Of a DNA stretch of 40,842 nucleotides, positions 8,761-18,940 are shown in pieces. Both the position numbers and the translations under genes were made by a program. Source of the stretch: Rhodospirillaceae bacterium. Its GTDB lineage: Bacteria > Pseudomonadota > Alphaproteobacteria > MPNO01 > UBA830. The notes under the pieces were generated by a model. That model was not told where the DNA came from. It did no database searches and saw only the letters and a list, made by a program, of their open reading frames with translations. The number at the start of each line of letters is the position of its first letter. The first letter of the stretch is position 1. The stretch spans positions 15,997-56,838 of the forward strand of contig NZGJ01000011.1 in the NCBI GenBank assembly GCA_002689465.1, written 5' to 3'.

Positions 8761-9429
8761 ATGAATGAAAGTGAAGCCAGCGCAAAGATCAGAGGGATCT
8801 TTCCGACACCGGTTGTCGAGTGTGTGATACCAAACTCGGCGGGGCTAAATTTTGAGCTGAAACAGCTAATTCTTGAACGTGAAAAATCGGATAAAGGCAC
8901 ACAGCACAGTAATCTTGGCGGCTGGCAGTCGGACTGGGAGTTCGAGAGCTGGGGCGCCGCGCCGGTCAAAACACTACTTGACGCCGCGCGCGGGATGGCG
9001 ACCCAGATCACGTGTGACCGGGCGGGCCGCCCGGTGCCTGTCAACTGGGTCACTAACTCTTGGGCAAATGTGAACCGGGACGGAAATGGCAACGAGTTTC
9101 ACACCCATCCCGGTGCCTACTGGTCGGCGAGCTATTATGTTGACGATGGGGGTATCGGAGATGATCCGCCGCTTGGCGGCGAGTTTGAAATCCAGGATCC
9201 ACGCGGTGTGGCACCTGCCATGCTGGCGCCCAATCTCGCCGTTGCGATGCCGGGCGGCCAGTCGATAGGCGCTAGCGAACTGGTGCGCCCGCGAGCCGGG
9301 TTGATGTTGATCTTTCCATCTTGGCTATCGCACGGGGTAAGGCCTTATCGCGGTGGCGGGGTGCGTATATCGGTAGGGATGAATCTGACGCCCGCGCCCC
9401 AACCCCAGACCGGCCCGACCGCTGCATGA
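8761..9429 (+). CDS. Putative 2OG-Fe(II) oxygenase (TIGR02466-type)
   Basis: The 222-residue protein resembles the bacterial putative 2OG-Fe(II) oxygenase family TIGR02466. It opens with IFPTPV, carries the conserved WQSD, and has NEFHTHPGAYWSASYYV with His114 and His116 as candidate iron ligands. His191 in SWLSHGV is the distal ligand, and Arg202 could bind 2-oxoglutarate. The substrate of this family is not known to me. Its stop overlaps the gpsA start (ATGA at 9426-9429), so the two are translationally coupled although no shared function is obvious. Confidence 0.85.
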   Translation: MNESEASAKIRGIFPTPVVECVIPNSAGLNFELKQLILEREKSDKGTQHSNLGGWQSDWEFESWGAAPVKTLLDAARGMATQITCDRAGRPVPVNWVTNSWANVNRDGNGNEFHTHPGAYWSASYYVDDGGIGDDPPLGGEFEIQDPRGVAPAMLAPNLAVAMPGGQSIGASELVRPRAGLMLIFPSWLSHGVRPYRGGGVRISVGMNLTPAPQPQTGPTAA

Positions 9430-10412
9430 TCTCGATTGTTGGGGCTGGCGCTTGGGGAACTGCGCTGGCGTTAGCCGGCGGCCGCGCCGGCAATCAAGTT
9501 ACCCTTTGGGCCTATGAGTGCGAAGTTGTTACGGCGATAAACGACGGGCACGAAAATACGATCTATCTGCCGGGGGTTACTCTCGATCCCGTCATCCGTG
9601 CCACAGATGACATGGCACAGGCCGCGCGGGGGGACGTCCTGCTGCTGGCGGTACCGGCGCAACACCTTCGCGATACAATCGCCCCTCTCATCGGAAAGCT
9701 GGCGCCGGCAACACCGCTGGTCGTCTGCGCCAAAGGGATCGAGCAGGAAACACTCGCATTGATGAGCGAGGCGCTCGATGCGACCTTCCCGCAGCACCCC
9801 GTGTTCATTCTGTCCGGGCCCACCTTCGCGGCCGACGTGGCTGCCGGGCTGCCGACAGCGGTCACGCTTGCGGGTGCGGACCTGAACGCTGCACAGCAGA
9901 TTGCCAACCGGTTAAGTTCCGACCGGTTCCGGCCCTATTCCGGCGATGATATCATCGGTGCCCAGATCGGCGGCGCGGTCAAGAACGTACTTGGCATCGC
10001 TTGTGGTATTGCCGAGGGGCGCGGCTTTGGCGACAACGCGAGGGCCGCACTGATTACTCGCGGGCTTGCCGAATTGAATCGGCTGTGTTTGGCCAAGGGT
10101 GGCAAGGCTGAGACCATGATGGGGCTGTCGGGACTGGGCGACCTAGTGTTGACTTGCACCAGCACGCAGTCTCGTAATTATTCGTTGGGCTTCGCCCTTG
10201 GCGCAGGCCGGACGTTGGCGGAAATTCTGGACGAACGGAATTCGGTTGCGGAAGGGGTCTTCACTGCCAGTGCCGCTGTCGCGCTAGCGAAAAAGCTCGG
10301 TATTGAGATGCCGATTGCCAGCGCGGTCGATGCGGTGATCAATCGCGATGCGGATATAGATATAGTTATCGAAGCGTTGCTGTCGCGTCCGCTGCGAGCT
10401 GAGGCAGATTAA
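9426..10412 (+). CDS. gpsA: NAD(P)+-dependent glycerol-3-phosphate dehydrogenase
   Basis: GpsA reduces dihydroxyacetone phosphate to sn-glycerol-3-phosphate for phospholipid synthesis in the cytoplasm. The 328-residue protein starts at MISIVGAGAWGTALA, the Rossmann nucleotide-binding loop. Further motifs are LSGPTFA, the catalytic VKNVLGIACG (Lys186), GFGDNARAALITRG and MGLSGLGDLVLTC. An in-frame start 35 codons earlier would lie wholly inside the upstream gene, and the ATG chosen begins directly at the conserved motif. In many alphaproteobacteria this gene follows tsaD; here the accessory genes separate them. Confidence 0.96.
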   Translation: MISIVGAGAWGTALALAGGRAGNQVTLWAYECEVVTAINDGHENTIYLPGVTLDPVIRATDDMAQAARGDVLLLAVPAQHLRDTIAPLIGKLAPATPLVVCAKGIEQETLALMSEALDATFPQHPVFILSGPTFAADVAAGLPTAVTLAGADLNAAQQIANRLSSDRFRPYSGDDIIGAQIGGAVKNVLGIACGIAEGRGFGDNARAALITRGLAELNRLCLAKGGKAETMMGLSGLGDLVLTCTSTQSRNYSLGFALGAGRTLAEILDERNSVAEGVFTASAAVALAKKLGIEMPIASAVDAVINRDADIDIVIEALLSRPLRAEAD

Positions 10413-10423
10413 GGAGAGGGGTG

Positions 10424-11287
10424 ATGTTGCGGCATCCGATTACAGAAGATGATGTTCGGGCTTACGAGCGTGATGGCGTGGTCTGCATTCGTGGGCAGTT
10501 TGATGCGGGCTTGGTGAAAAAGGCTCGGAAGATCTGTGTCGAACATTCGACCGGGACGGCGCCGACCCTCGTCGCGGCGGACGATGCTGATGGCGGCCCG
10601 GGCCGGACGATTGTCAGCAGCCATATGGCACGCACCAGACCTGGGTTTATGGGACTGGTGCTGCGATCCCCCGCTGCAGAAATCGCCGCGCGGTTGATGG
10701 TCGTTCCGGAGGTCCGCTATTTCTACGATCAGCTTTTCATCAAGGAGCCGGGAACCCAAGCTCCGACCGACTGGCATCACGATCTTCCGTTCTGGCCGTT
10801 CAAAGGCAATCATATCGCCTCGGTTTGGATTGCGCTGACACCGGTCAATCAGGAAAATAGCGGGTTAGTTTATGTTGCCGGTTCTCACAAATGGAACACG
10901 CTCTACCGGCCAGACCCCGCGCCGCCGAGAGAGAATTTTCTGAAAGGCGACTCCGCAAATTTGCCGCCCTGCCCGGCCTTTCACAAGGAATTCAACAACC
11001 CCGAATACCGGTTTCTCAGCTGGGATATGGAATCGGGGGATTGCCTAGTTCATCATCCGTTGACCGTGCACGGGGCGGGACCGAGCGCGTCGCTGGAACA
11101 ACGCCGGGTAGCGCTGTCGATCCGCTATTTCGGCGGTGATGCAAAGTGGGCGGCGCCGCAGACGGCATTTACGGTACCGGGGACGGAAAAGGCGGCGGCT
11201 GCGGGCCTGGTGCCTGGGGAATTCCCCTCTAATGAGGATATATTTCCAGTGATCTGGCGCGACAACGAGGCCGCAGGCACGGGCTGA
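10424..11287 (+). CDS. Phytanoyl-CoA dioxygenase (PhyH) family protein
   Basis: This 287-residue protein belongs to the PhyH group of Fe(II)/2-oxoglutarate oxygenases. The iron ligands can be read as His118 and Asp120 or their neighbours in TDWHHD, and His216 in LTVHG; an Arg about 14 residues later would bind 2-oxoglutarate. GLVYVAGSHKW is also typical. The family hydroxylates many lipids and small molecules, and the substrate cannot be read. A strong AAGGAGAGGG lies at 10411-10420. ATG 10424 is at better spacing than the adjacent GTG at 10421. It starts 11 bases after gpsA and is the second oxygenase in this cluster. Confidence 0.88.
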   Translation: MLRHPITEDDVRAYERDGVVCIRGQFDAGLVKKARKICVEHSTGTAPTLVAADDADGGPGRTIVSSHMARTRPGFMGLVLRSPAAEIAARLMVVPEVRYFYDQLFIKEPGTQAPTDWHHDLPFWPFKGNHIASVWIALTPVNQENSGLVYVAGSHKWNTLYRPDPAPPRENFLKGDSANLPPCPAFHKEFNNPEYRFLSWDMESGDCLVHHPLTVHGAGPSASLEQRRVALSIRYFGGDAKWAAPQTAFTVPGTEKAAAAGLVPGEFPSNEDIFPVIWRDNEAAGTG

Positions 11288-11359
11288 TAAACGCCAGGCC
11301 GTTTCCTTTCAGGCCTTGCTGATGTATTCACGAATGCATTGTGACGAGGGATAAGGCTG

Positions 11360-11773
11360 ATGCAGTACTGGCTTTTCAAATCCGAACCTGGCGAGTGGTC
11401 GTGGGACGACCAGGTAAAAAAAGGCGTCGAACACTGGGACGGCGTCCGCAACTACCAAGCAAATAACAATATGAAGGCGATGAAGAGGGGCGATAAGGGC
11501 TTCTTCTATCATTCGGTCAACGAAAAGCAGATCGTTGGGATCGTCGAGGTGGTGAACGAACACTACCCCGACCATACCGATGAGTCGGGACGGTTTGGGA
11601 TGGTCGATGTAAAAGCGGTCAAGCCTGTAAATACCCCGGTGAAGCTTGCCGATGTGAAGGCGGAACCGAAACTTGCCGATTTTGCGTTGGTCAAACAGTC
11701 GCGCCTGTCGGTCGTGCCGGTCGGCAAGGCGGAATGGAAACTTCTTTGCAAGATGTGCGGCGTCAAACCCTGA
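11360..11773 (+). CDS. EVE-domain protein
   Basis: The 137-residue protein is a single EVE domain, the PUA-like fold of the thymocyte nuclear protein 1 type. It starts MQYWLFKSEPGEWSWDD and has the WDGVRNYQANNNMKAM and GFFYHS motifs, which form the pocket that in studied members binds modified bases. A cellular role is not settled in bacteria. It is a usual neighbour of gpsA and acs in alphaproteobacteria. It is followed 15 bases later by a Rieske protein gene. Confidence 0.92.
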   Translation: MQYWLFKSEPGEWSWDDQVKKGVEHWDGVRNYQANNNMKAMKRGDKGFFYHSVNEKQIVGIVEVVNEHYPDHTDESGRFGMVDVKAVKPVNTPVKLADVKAEPKLADFALVKQSRLSVVPVGKAEWKLLCKMCGVKP

Positions 11774-11788
11774 ACCGGCGGGATTGAA

Positions 11789-12127
11789 GTGCGGATGATC
11801 GAGCCAATATATCTGTGCCGCTTGGATGATCTCGCTGATCCTGGGAGCAAAGGGTTCGAGGGCATTGACGGGCAGAAACCGTTTTTTTTGGTTCGCCGCG
11901 GCGCCGAGGTTTTCGGTTACCAGAATTTCTGCCCTCATTATGGCGCGCCGCTCGACTGGAAGCCGGATGCGTTCCTGTCCTACGAAAAAGACCATATCCT
12001 GTGTTCGATGCATTCGGCGCTGTTCAATATCGACGACGGGATTTGTGTCGACGGCCCCTGTCCCGGTCAGGGGCTGGAACCGGTGTTGTTGGCGATCGAG
12101 GACGGCAGGATATTTCTCGCGGAATGA
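11789..12127 (+). CDS. Rieske [2Fe-2S] ferredoxin-like protein
   Basis: This 112-residue soluble Rieske protein has the cluster ligands Cys48-Pro-His50 in NFCPHYGAPL and Cys72-Ser-Met-His75 in ILCSMHS. It resembles the small ferredoxin components of oxygenases and the assimilatory nitrite reductase small subunit. No membrane anchor is seen. The GTG start at 11789 lies 5 bases after GGCGGGA; an ATG two codons later is the alternative. Its partner oxygenase or reductase is not adjacent, unless it serves the oxygenases upstream, which normally need no ferredoxin. Confidence 0.88.
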   Translation: MRMIEPIYLCRLDDLADPGSKGFEGIDGQKPFFLVRRGAEVFGYQNFCPHYGAPLDWKPDAFLSYEKDHILCSMHSALFNIDDGICVDGPCPGQGLEPVLLAIEDGRIFLAE

Positions 12128-12237
12128 GGCGCGGGTGATTGCAGCACCCGCCTCACCTGCCTTGCCCGTGATGCTATAAATAACGATAATTCAGTGCAAT
12201 GGCGCGTAAACAGGCCGGTCACTTTAGGGAGAACACT

Positions 12238-14178
12238 ATGTCAGAACACGATCTTTTTCCGGTCCCCGCCTACTGGGCGCAGCGGGCCCTGGTCGACGAT
12301 GCGAAGTATAACGAGATGTATGCGCAGTCGGTCGAAGATCCCAAGGCGTTCTGGGGCGAGCACGGCAAGCGTATCGACTGGATCAAACCCTATACACAGG
12401 TAAAAGACGTTTCCTACGCGCATAAAGACGTCTATGTCCGCTGGTATCATGACGGCACTCTTAACGCGTCCGTCAATTGTCTCGACCGGCACCTGGAAAA
12501 GCGCGGCGACCAGACGGCGATCATCTGGGAAGGCGACGAGCCGTCGGACTCGAAAAATCTCACTTATCGCGAGCTGTATGAAGACGTTTGCAAATTCTCC
12601 AATGTGCTTAAAGCCAATGGGGCGGCGAGGGGCGACCGGGTTACGATATATTTGCCTATGATCCCGGAAATTGCCATCGCCGTGCTTGCCTGCGCGCGCA
12701 TCGGGGCGGTTCATTCTGTCATTTTCGGGGGATTTTCGCCGGATTCCATCGCCGGGCGCATTCACGATTCGGATTCGAACATTATCGTCACGTCTGATGA
12801 AGGCGTACGTGGCGGACGGCCGATACCGCTCAAGGCCAATGTTGACGAAGCGCTGACCAAATGCCCGACCATCGAAAAATGCATCGTCGTTAAGCGTACT
12901 GGCAACGATATCGCTTGGGTCGATGGCCGCGATGTCTGGTATCATGAAGCAATGGCTCATGCCGCGCCTGAGTGCGCGCCGGAGGAAATGAACGCCGAAG
13001 ACCCGCTGTTCATTCTCTATACGTCGGGCTCGACCGGCACACCGAAGGGCGTGCTGCACACGACCGGCGGCTACATGGTCTATGCGTCGATGACACATCA
13101 ATACGTATTCGATTATCACGACGGCGAGGTGTATTGGTGCACTGCCGATGTCGGCTGGATTACCGGCCACAGCTATATCGTTTATGGTCCTCTAGCTAAT
13201 GGGGCGACGACGTTGATCTTCGAGGGCGTACCGAACTATCCTGATTTTTCGCGCTTCTGGCAGGTCTGCGATAAACATGAGGTGAACATTTTCTACACTG
13301 CGCCGACGGCGATCCGGGCGCTGATGCGTGAAGGTAATGGCCCTGTCGATGCGACCAGCCGAAAATCGGTCCGCCTGCTCGGCTCGGTCGGCGAGCCGAT
13401 CAATCCTGAGGCCTGGCTCTGGTATCACAATGTGGTCGGCAATGGCGACTGCCCGATCGTCGATACTTGGTGGCAGACTGAGACCGGTGGAATCCTGATC
13501 ACGCCCTTGCCCGGCGCTACCGCGCTCAAACCAGGGTCCGCGACACGACCGTTCTTCGGCATTAAACCCGAAATCGTCGATGCGGACGGTAAAGTGCTCG
13601 AAGGCGCGACCGAAGGAAACCTAATCCTGACCGATTCGTGGCCGGGCCAGATGCGCACTGTGTACGGCGATCATGGCCGTTTCGAGCAGACCTATTTCTC
13701 GACCTATAAGGGCAAGTACTTCACCGGCGATGGCTGCCGCCGCGACGAGGACGGCTATTACTGGATTACCGGGCGGGTCGATGACGTCATCAATGTCTCG
13801 GGTCACCGGATGGGCACGGCGGAGGTCGAGAGCTCTCTGGTTGGTCATTTGGATGTCGCCGAGGCGGCGGTGGTCGGTTATCCACACGACATCAAGGGCC
13901 AAGGCATTTACGCATATGTCACCCTGATGGAAGGCCGGGAGCCGAGTGAGGAGCTACGCAAGGAACTGGTGCAGTGGGTGCGCAAGGATATCGGTCCAAT
14001 CGCGTCGCCCGACTTGGTCCAGTGGGCCCCCGGACTGCCGAAAACCCGCTCCGGTAAAATCATGCGCCGTATTCTGCGCAAGATAGCCGCTAACGAACAC
14101 GATAAGCTTGGCGACACGTCGACCCTCGCGGAACCTGCGGTGGTGGACGACCTGGTTAGCAATCGTCAGAACCGGTAG
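12238..14178 (+). CDS. acs: Acetyl-CoA synthetase
   Basis: Acs activates acetate to acetyl-AMP and then acetyl-CoA. The 646-residue protein has the normal length. Visible motifs are the P-loop [11 protein letters not shown] (261-271), WWQTETGG, the hinge-region [17 protein letters not shown], and the C-terminal TRSGKIMRR, whose Lys607 is the catalytic lysine and the usual regulatory acetylation site. ATG 12238 has AGGGAGAA upstream and fits the family start; an in-frame start 13 codons earlier has none. A TATAAA at 12175-12180 may be a -10 box in the 110-base gap before the gene. Confidence 0.96.
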   Translation: MSEHDLFPVPAYWAQRALVDDAKYNEMYAQSVEDPKAFWGEHGKRIDWIKPYTQVKDVSYAHKDVYVRWYHDGTLNASVNCLDRHLEKRGDQTAIIWEGDEPSDSKNLTYRELYEDVCKFSNVLKANGAARGDRVTIYLPMIPEIAIAVLACARIGAVHSVIFGGFSPDSIAGRIHDSDSNIIVTSDEGVRGGRPIPLKANVDEALTKCPTIEKCIVVKRTGNDIAWVDGRDVWYHEAMAHAAPECAPEEMNAEDPLFILYTSGSTGTPKGVLHTTGGYMVYASMTHQYVFDYHDGEVYWCTADVGWITGHSYIVYGPLANGATTLIFEGVPNYPDFSRFWQVCDKHEVNIFYTAPTAIRALMREGNGPVDATSRKSVRLLGSVGEPINPEAWLWYHNVVGNGDCPIVDTWWQTETGGILITPLPGATALKPGSATRPFFGIKPEIVDADGKVLEGATEGNLILTDSWPGQMRTVYGDHGRFEQTYFSTYKGKYFTGDGCRRDEDGYYWITGRVDDVINVSGHRMGTAEVESSLVGHLDVAEAAVVGYPHDIKGQGIYAYVTLMEGREPSEELRKELVQWVRKDIGPIASPDLVQWAPGLPKTRSGKIMRRILRKIAANEHDKLGDTSTLAEPAVVDDLVSNRQNR

Positions 14179-14433
14179 ATGGGTAGAATGTGTTTTGAGG
14201 TTTTAAACGCTTGACGTTGGTGATCGTTTGATATCGCCGGGAAATTAGTAAATAAATATCGATTATAGATGGTGCAAATAAAAACATGTACCTGTCTGTC
14301 TGCAATAAAATATCTCAGGAAAGCCGACCAGTCGATTCGCTTCGGATTTCATAATATTTTCCTCCCAAGATTTTGAATTGCCTTCGAGAGGCTGGTTGAA
14401 AACAGTTTTTTATGAGCGGTTCCGGCAGGTTCT

Positions 14434-14595
14434 CTAGAAGTCTACGCAGCGCCCCGCTTTTTCCCAGTCACCGTAACGTGTGGGATCAGGGCCTTCGCGG
14501 CCGCCGATTTCCTTCGGCGCTCTTTTGCTGTCAGTTTTGGTGCCGGCGGGGCCAGGGGTGGCAGCATCTGACGCTGGGTTTTCGGCATCGGTCAC
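14434..14595 (-). CDS. SDHAF4-like protein (DUF1674)
   Basis: This small gene encodes about 53 residues ending KEIGGREGPDPTRYGDWEK and a terminal CVDF, the hallmark C-terminus of DUF1674, the bacterial counterpart of succinate dehydrogenase assembly factor 4. SDHAF4 binds the flavinylated SdhA subunit before it joins SdhB. The proposed GTG start at 14595 follows GGAAAG by nine bases. An ATG at 14625 in the same frame has no ribosome site, though a TATATAA lies upstream of it. In alphaproteobacteria this gene often sits near rsmB, as it does here. Confidence 0.88.
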   Translation of the reverse strand: MTDAENPASDAATPGPAGTKTDSKRAPKEIGGREGPDPTRYGDWEKAGRCVDF

Positions 14596-15093
14596 GGTGA
14601 ATAACTTTCCAGGTGTACACTTCATTTTACTTATATAGGGGGGGAGAACCGTTTTGCAATGCGGTGGCGCGGGCAAGGCTTTATTCGAAGGGGGTTAGCA
14701 CAACCTAGGTAACGTCTGCAACTGGGGGGTTTAACCCAATATGTCCGTTATAAAGGTCCCTATCTTGCTCGCCAGCACAACGGTGCTGTGTGGCACCGTT
14801 GAACATATCGCCCAAGGTGCATACGCTTGGCTTTCCAGAGCGCTAAGCAAGCCAGAGCGCGGTTTGCAGATGATCGGAAACATGGAAGCGGAAGACAATT
14901 CGCCATTAATACGGAGATATAACGTCAATTCTCTGTAAGCAATGTAGAGCGATAGGTTATTTTCGCACTACCCCAACATTCAAAACCGGATTGCCACGCT
15001 GCACGAACTGGCGGTGCGCCTGATGCCAGTCCTCGGGGGTAGGGGAAGCGTATAACGCATTGTGCGTTGCGTACTTTCGGGTATCTTCCGCCG
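14596..15093. other. Intergenic region with only weak reading frames
   Basis: This gap between the SDHAF4-like gene and rsmB holds no recognisable gene. A 65-codon plus-strand frame (14741-14938) with a GGGGGG 14 bases ahead matches nothing I know. On the minus strand an open frame ending at TAA 14957 contains PTPEDWHQAHRQFV and NPVLNVGVVRK. It looks protein-like but has no clear start and runs into the antisense of rsmB, so it may be a gene remnant. Promoters for the two flanking divergent genes must also lie here. Confidence 0.5.
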
Positions 15094-16437
15094 ATGAACA
15101 ATTCCTCCCAAACCCGGGCCGAACTCGGCACTATCGGTCTTTCAGCCCGCGAACGTGCCCATACCGTTCTTCACGAAGTGCTTGATCGCGGCCGGCCGCT
15201 CGACGAGGTGCTTGCCACTGACAAAAAGTTTGCCTGCCTGAATAACCGCGACCGCGCGTTTGCCCGCAACCTAGTGGCGACGACGCTGCGCCGTCTCGGC
15301 CAGATTGACGGGCTGATTGCCGACTGTCTTGATAAACCCTTACCACTCTCGGGGGCGGCAGCGCAAAATGCGCTCCGAATTGGCATCTGTCAGATACTAT
15401 TTCTCGATACACAGACGCACGCCGCAGTAGATACCGCTGTGGCACTTGCTGGCAAGCGCGGACCGGAGAAGTTCAAGGGGTTGGTCAATGCAATTCTGCG
15501 GCGCATCGTCCGCGCCGGGGCAGCTGATATTTTGGCCGCCTTTCCCAACGGGCTGAACGTGCCAGAATGGCTGTGGAAATCGTGGTTTGCGTCGTTCGGC
15601 GAGGACACCGCTGTAGCCATTGCCGCGCAGCACATTGAGATCCCACCCGTCGATTTGACTGTGCGTGGTACTATTGCTGACGTGAATGGATGGGCCGCAC
15701 TTCTGGGCGGTGAGCGCATAGGTGAGTCCAGCGTCCGGCTAACTGGCGCTGGTGATATTTCTTCGCTTGAAGGATTTAACGACGGTGCGTGGTGGGTCCA
15801 GGATGCTGCCGCTGCGCTGCCCGCACAGATATTGTTGAGCGCCGTTTCAGATGGGCGCGTCTGCGACTTGTGCGCGGCACCGGGCGGCAAGACGGCGCAA
15901 CTTTCTGCGGCCGGCCTAGATGTGACCGCGGTTGATGTGTCGGGTTCCAGGCTCGGCACGCTTCGTGAAAACCTTTCGCGGCTGAAGCTGCCTGCTAATG
16001 TTGTCGAAGCCGATCTGCTGTCGTGGAAACCACACATCATATTTGATGCAATCCTGTTGGATGCGCCTTGCTCGGCGACCGGCACTATCCGGCGGCACCC
16101 AGATATTCCCCATCTCAAGACTGCCGCCGATGTGACTCATCAGACCGACCTGCAGCGGAAATTTCTGGATCACACTGCGGGCATGGTCGGACCCGGCGGG
16201 GGGATTGTTTATAGTGTTTGCTCTCTCCAGGAATCCGAGGGCCCGGGTCAGATTGAGGCATTTCTGAGGCGCAACGGAGCGTTCAGGCTGGATCCGGTCG
16301 GGGCGGCCGAGGTGCCGGACTTTGATGCCTGTATTACACCAGCAGGTGCGATCCGTGTTACGCCGGCACACCTCGCCGGTAAAGGCGGTGCCGACGGGTT
16401 TTATATTGCCCGGCTGTGCAAAATTGCCGGGCCATGA
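15094..16437 (+). CDS. rsmB: 16S rRNA (cytosine967-C5)-methyltransferase RsmB
   Basis: RsmB methylates C5 of C967 in 16S rRNA using SAM. The 447-residue protein has the NusB-like RNA-binding N-terminal domain (about 20-150) and a Rossmann methyltransferase domain. That domain carries the SAM loop CDLCAAPGGKTAQLSA, the catalytic LLDAPCSATGTIRRHPD (Cys326) and YSVCSLQ (Cys376), giving the two-cysteine chemistry of the NOL1/NOP2/Sun family. An in-frame TTG nine codons earlier is less likely than the ATG at 15094. rpe follows 49 bases downstream, as in many alphaproteobacteria. Confidence 0.95.
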   Translation: MNNSSQTRAELGTIGLSARERAHTVLHEVLDRGRPLDEVLATDKKFACLNNRDRAFARNLVATTLRRLGQIDGLIADCLDKPLPLSGAAAQNALRIGICQILFLDTQTHAAVDTAVALAGKRGPEKFKGLVNAILRRIVRAGAADILAAFPNGLNVPEWLWKSWFASFGEDTAVAIAAQHIEIPPVDLTVRGTIADVNGWAALLGGERIGESSVRLTGAGDISSLEGFNDGAWWVQDAAAALPAQILLSAVSDGRVCDLCAAPGGKTAQLSAAGLDVTAVDVSGSRLGTLRENLSRLKLPANVVEADLLSWKPHIIFDAILLDAPCSATGTIRRHPDIPHLKTAADVTHQTDLQRKFLDHTAGMVGPGGGIVYSVCSLQESEGPGQIEAFLRRNGAFRLDPVGAAEVPDFDACITPAGAIRVTPAHLAGKGGADGFYIARLCKIAGP

Positions 16438-16486
16438 GATGCGCAGTTTGCTTGCCGCGACTCGCTCGAACTGATACCTAGACGCC

Positions 16487-17152
16487 GTGCAGAAACCGGT
16501 TAGAATCGCTCCTTCCATCCTCTCCGCAGACTTTGCGGCGCTGGGTGACGAAGTCCGCGCTATCACTCGCGCCGGGGCGGATTATATTCATGTCGATGTG
16601 ATGGATGGTCATTTCGTTCCCAACATCACGATCGGACCCGATGTCGTGAAGGCTTTACGTTCTGCCAGTAGGAAGCCGTTTGATGTCCATCTGATGATTT
16701 CGCCGGTAGACCCCTATATCGAAGCATTCGTGGGTGCTGGTTCGGACATCATAACAGTGCATGCCGAGGCCGGGCCTCATCTGCACCGGACTGTCCAGTT
16801 GATTAGATCCTTCGGCGTGAGGGCTGGTGTATCGCTGAACCCGTCGACCCCGGCATCGGCGGTTTACGAAGTATTGTCGGATATCGATCTCATCCTGGTA
16901 ATGAGCGTTAATCCGGGTTTTGGTGGTCAGAAGTTCATTCCCGACGTGCTCCGCAAGATCGAGACACTGCGCGAAGCGATTGACGCCTTGGGCCGCGATA
17001 TCGACCTGGAAGTCGATGGTGGAATCGATGACAAAACGGCGAAGTTGGCGATAGCGGCAGGCGCCGATGTCCTGGTTGCCGGCAGCGCGACCTTTAAAGG
17101 TGGCAAAAGCCGTTACGCGGCGAATATTCGTCGGCTTCGTGGCGCCAAATGA
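16487..17152 (+). CDS. rpe: Ribulose-phosphate 3-epimerase
   Basis: Rpe interconverts ribulose-5-phosphate and xylulose-5-phosphate in the pentose phosphate and Calvin cycles. The 221-residue TIM-barrel protein shows [11 protein letters not shown], the metal and catalytic [34 protein letters not shown] and the phosphate-binding [13 protein letters not shown]. The start is GTG. Its stop overlaps the start of the heparinase-like gene as ATGA (17149-17152). The rsmB-rpe-heparinase order is a known alphaproteobacterial arrangement. Confidence 0.96.
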   Translation: MQKPVRIAPSILSADFAALGDEVRAITRAGADYIHVDVMDGHFVPNITIGPDVVKALRSASRKPFDVHLMISPVDPYIEAFVGAGSDIITVHAEAGPHLHRTVQLIRSFGVRAGVSLNPSTPASAVYEVLSDIDLILVMSVNPGFGGQKFIPDVLRKIETLREAIDALGRDIDLEVDGGIDDKTAKLAIAAGADVLVAGSATFKGGKSRYAANIRRLRGAK

Positions 17153-18882
17153 CGGCCGCGCCGGAAGCTAAGATTATTGATAGGGACGAGCCACACAGCC
17201 ATACAAAACCGCCATCAACGCCGCAAAAGCCGCGGTACCGATCTAAGGCGTGCCGCGTGCGAGCCATAGATCTGTTTCGCCGATCTACCTATTGGGTCGC
17301 GCGGATATGGTTCCGTGGCGTTTTCTACAGGAACTCGCTTCGCGGCCGCCGCCCATCGGCATTGACGTTTATTCCCGAAGAAAACTGGCCGGGTAGCTCC
17401 GATCGCGGCATAGGCCTGGTCGAGGGGCGCTTCCGCTTTCTTAATCACACACTTAATGCCGAGGATGCGTTCACCGAGGCGCTTGAAGCAGGCCCGGCCT
17501 GGCAGGCCGAACTGCATGGTTTTGACTGGCTACGCGACATGCGTGCGGTCGGTACCGAAGCCGCGCGTATCCAGGCAAGAAACTGCGTTGCCAGTTGGAT
17601 ATCGGCGAACCCGAAATGGCACCCGCTGACCTGGCGCCCCGATGTGCTGTCAAGCCGGTTGTGTAATTGGCTGACCCACGCGGAATTTGTTTCAGTAGGG
17701 GCCGATGCGCCCTTCGCGTCGCTTTTTCTCGACAATATCGCGCGCCAAGTAAAACATCTGCGCAGGGTCGCGCGGTTTGTGCCCGACGGGATCGACCGCA
17801 TGCTGGTGACCAAAGCGAGGGTCTATGCTGCCTTGTGTCTGCCGGGTGGCGCACGCTATGCGCCGCGGCTGGTCAGGATCATTGCGGCAATGTGCGAAAG
17901 ACAGATCCTGCCCGACGGTGGGCATATTGAACGCAGCCCACGAGCCCAGATGGCGGCGCTGCGTCACCTGATCGATCTACGCTCGGTCTTGCAGGCATCG
18001 AACATTGATGTTCCCGAGGAGCTTCAGCGTTCAATCGACCGGGCGGCGCCGATGCTGCGGTTCTATCGTCACGGCGATGGCGGATTTGCGTTATTTAACG
18101 GTGCCAATGAGGGCGAAGCTTGGCTGGTTGATGTGGTTCTGACCAAGGCGGAGTCCCACGGCAAGCCATTGACATCCGCGCCCCATACCGGGTTCGAACG
18201 CTTTATGGCGAATCGCACGCTGGTTATCGCCGATTGCGGCGCGCCGTCAGTTGTAGGTAAAGGCGCGCATGCTGGTACCTTGAGTTTTGAGATGAGCGTC
18301 GGCAAGCAGCGCATCATCGTAAATTGCGGCGCCTATGCCGGGCGGGACGAGCGGTGGAAACTTGCTCAGCGGTCGACCGCGGCACATTCGACCATGATCG
18401 TAGACGACCGGAATTCGACTGGATTGCGCGATGACGGCTCGATCGGCAGTCTCCCCGAAAACGTGACCGCGGAGCGGCTCGAAGCCGATGGCAATACGTG
18501 GCTCGATCTCAGCCATGACGGATATCTGGCTCCCCTCGGGCTCATTCATCGCCGGCGTATTTACGTCAATGCGTCGGGGACCGAAGTGTGCGGCGAGGAT
18601 ACGCTCGAAGGTACGGGCGAACACCGCTTCGCGATTCGTTTCCATCTGCATCCGTCGGTGAAGGCATCGCTGGTAAAAGACGGGGCGTCGGTTCTTCTGC
18701 GGCTGCCGGACAAATCGGGGTGGCGGATGCGCTGTTCCGGCGGTGTCGCCAGCCTGCAGGAAAGTATCTATCTCGGTGACGGGCATGAATCCCGACGCTC
18801 CGAACAGATTGTCATTTCGGGCGGAAGCAGCCAGGGCGAGGCAAAGGTCAAATGGGCGCTGACACGGCTCAGCGACAGCTAG
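17149..18882 (+). CDS. Heparinase II/III family protein
   Basis: The 577-residue protein matches the alphaproteobacterial heparinase II/III-like proteins encoded after rpe. The N-terminal half is helical and probably forms an (alpha/alpha) toroid. The C-terminal half (about 350-577) is a beta-rich domain with [18 protein letters not shown] and [14 protein letters not shown], where His413 lies in the motif. Family members are polysaccharide lyases, but the housekeeping version in this gene order has no proven substrate that I know of. No signal peptide is evident, unlike secreted lyases. In many relatives purH follows; here a convergent sugar dehydrogenase gene does. Confidence 0.88.
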   Translation: MTAAPEAKIIDRDEPHSHTKPPSTPQKPRYRSKACRVRAIDLFRRSTYWVARIWFRGVFYRNSLRGRRPSALTFIPEENWPGSSDRGIGLVEGRFRFLNHTLNAEDAFTEALEAGPAWQAELHGFDWLRDMRAVGTEAARIQARNCVASWISANPKWHPLTWRPDVLSSRLCNWLTHAEFVSVGADAPFASLFLDNIARQVKHLRRVARFVPDGIDRMLVTKARVYAALCLPGGARYAPRLVRIIAAMCERQILPDGGHIERSPRAQMAALRHLIDLRSVLQASNIDVPEELQRSIDRAAPMLRFYRHGDGGFALFNGANEGEAWLVDVVLTKAESHGKPLTSAPHTGFERFMANRTLVIADCGAPSVVGKGAHAGTLSFEMSVGKQRIIVNCGAYAGRDERWKLAQRSTAAHSTMIVDDRNSTGLRDDGSIGSLPENVTAERLEADGNTWLDLSHDGYLAPLGLIHRRRIYVNASGTEVCGEDTLEGTGEHRFAIRFHLHPSVKASLVKDGASVLLRLPDKSGWRMRCSGGVASLQESIYLGDGHESRRSEQIVISGGSSQGEAKVKWALTRLSDS

Positions 18883-18940
18883 TCTTCAGCCCGGTTTAGT
18901 GATCCCGTGACGTGAAACCGATGACGAACCGATCACGCGA

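Noticed and set aside
14741-14938. A 65-codon plus-strand frame between the SDHAF4-like gene and rsmB
   Set aside because: Only a poly-G run upstream could serve as ribosome site; product shows no recognisable motif, so I left it in the intergenic note.
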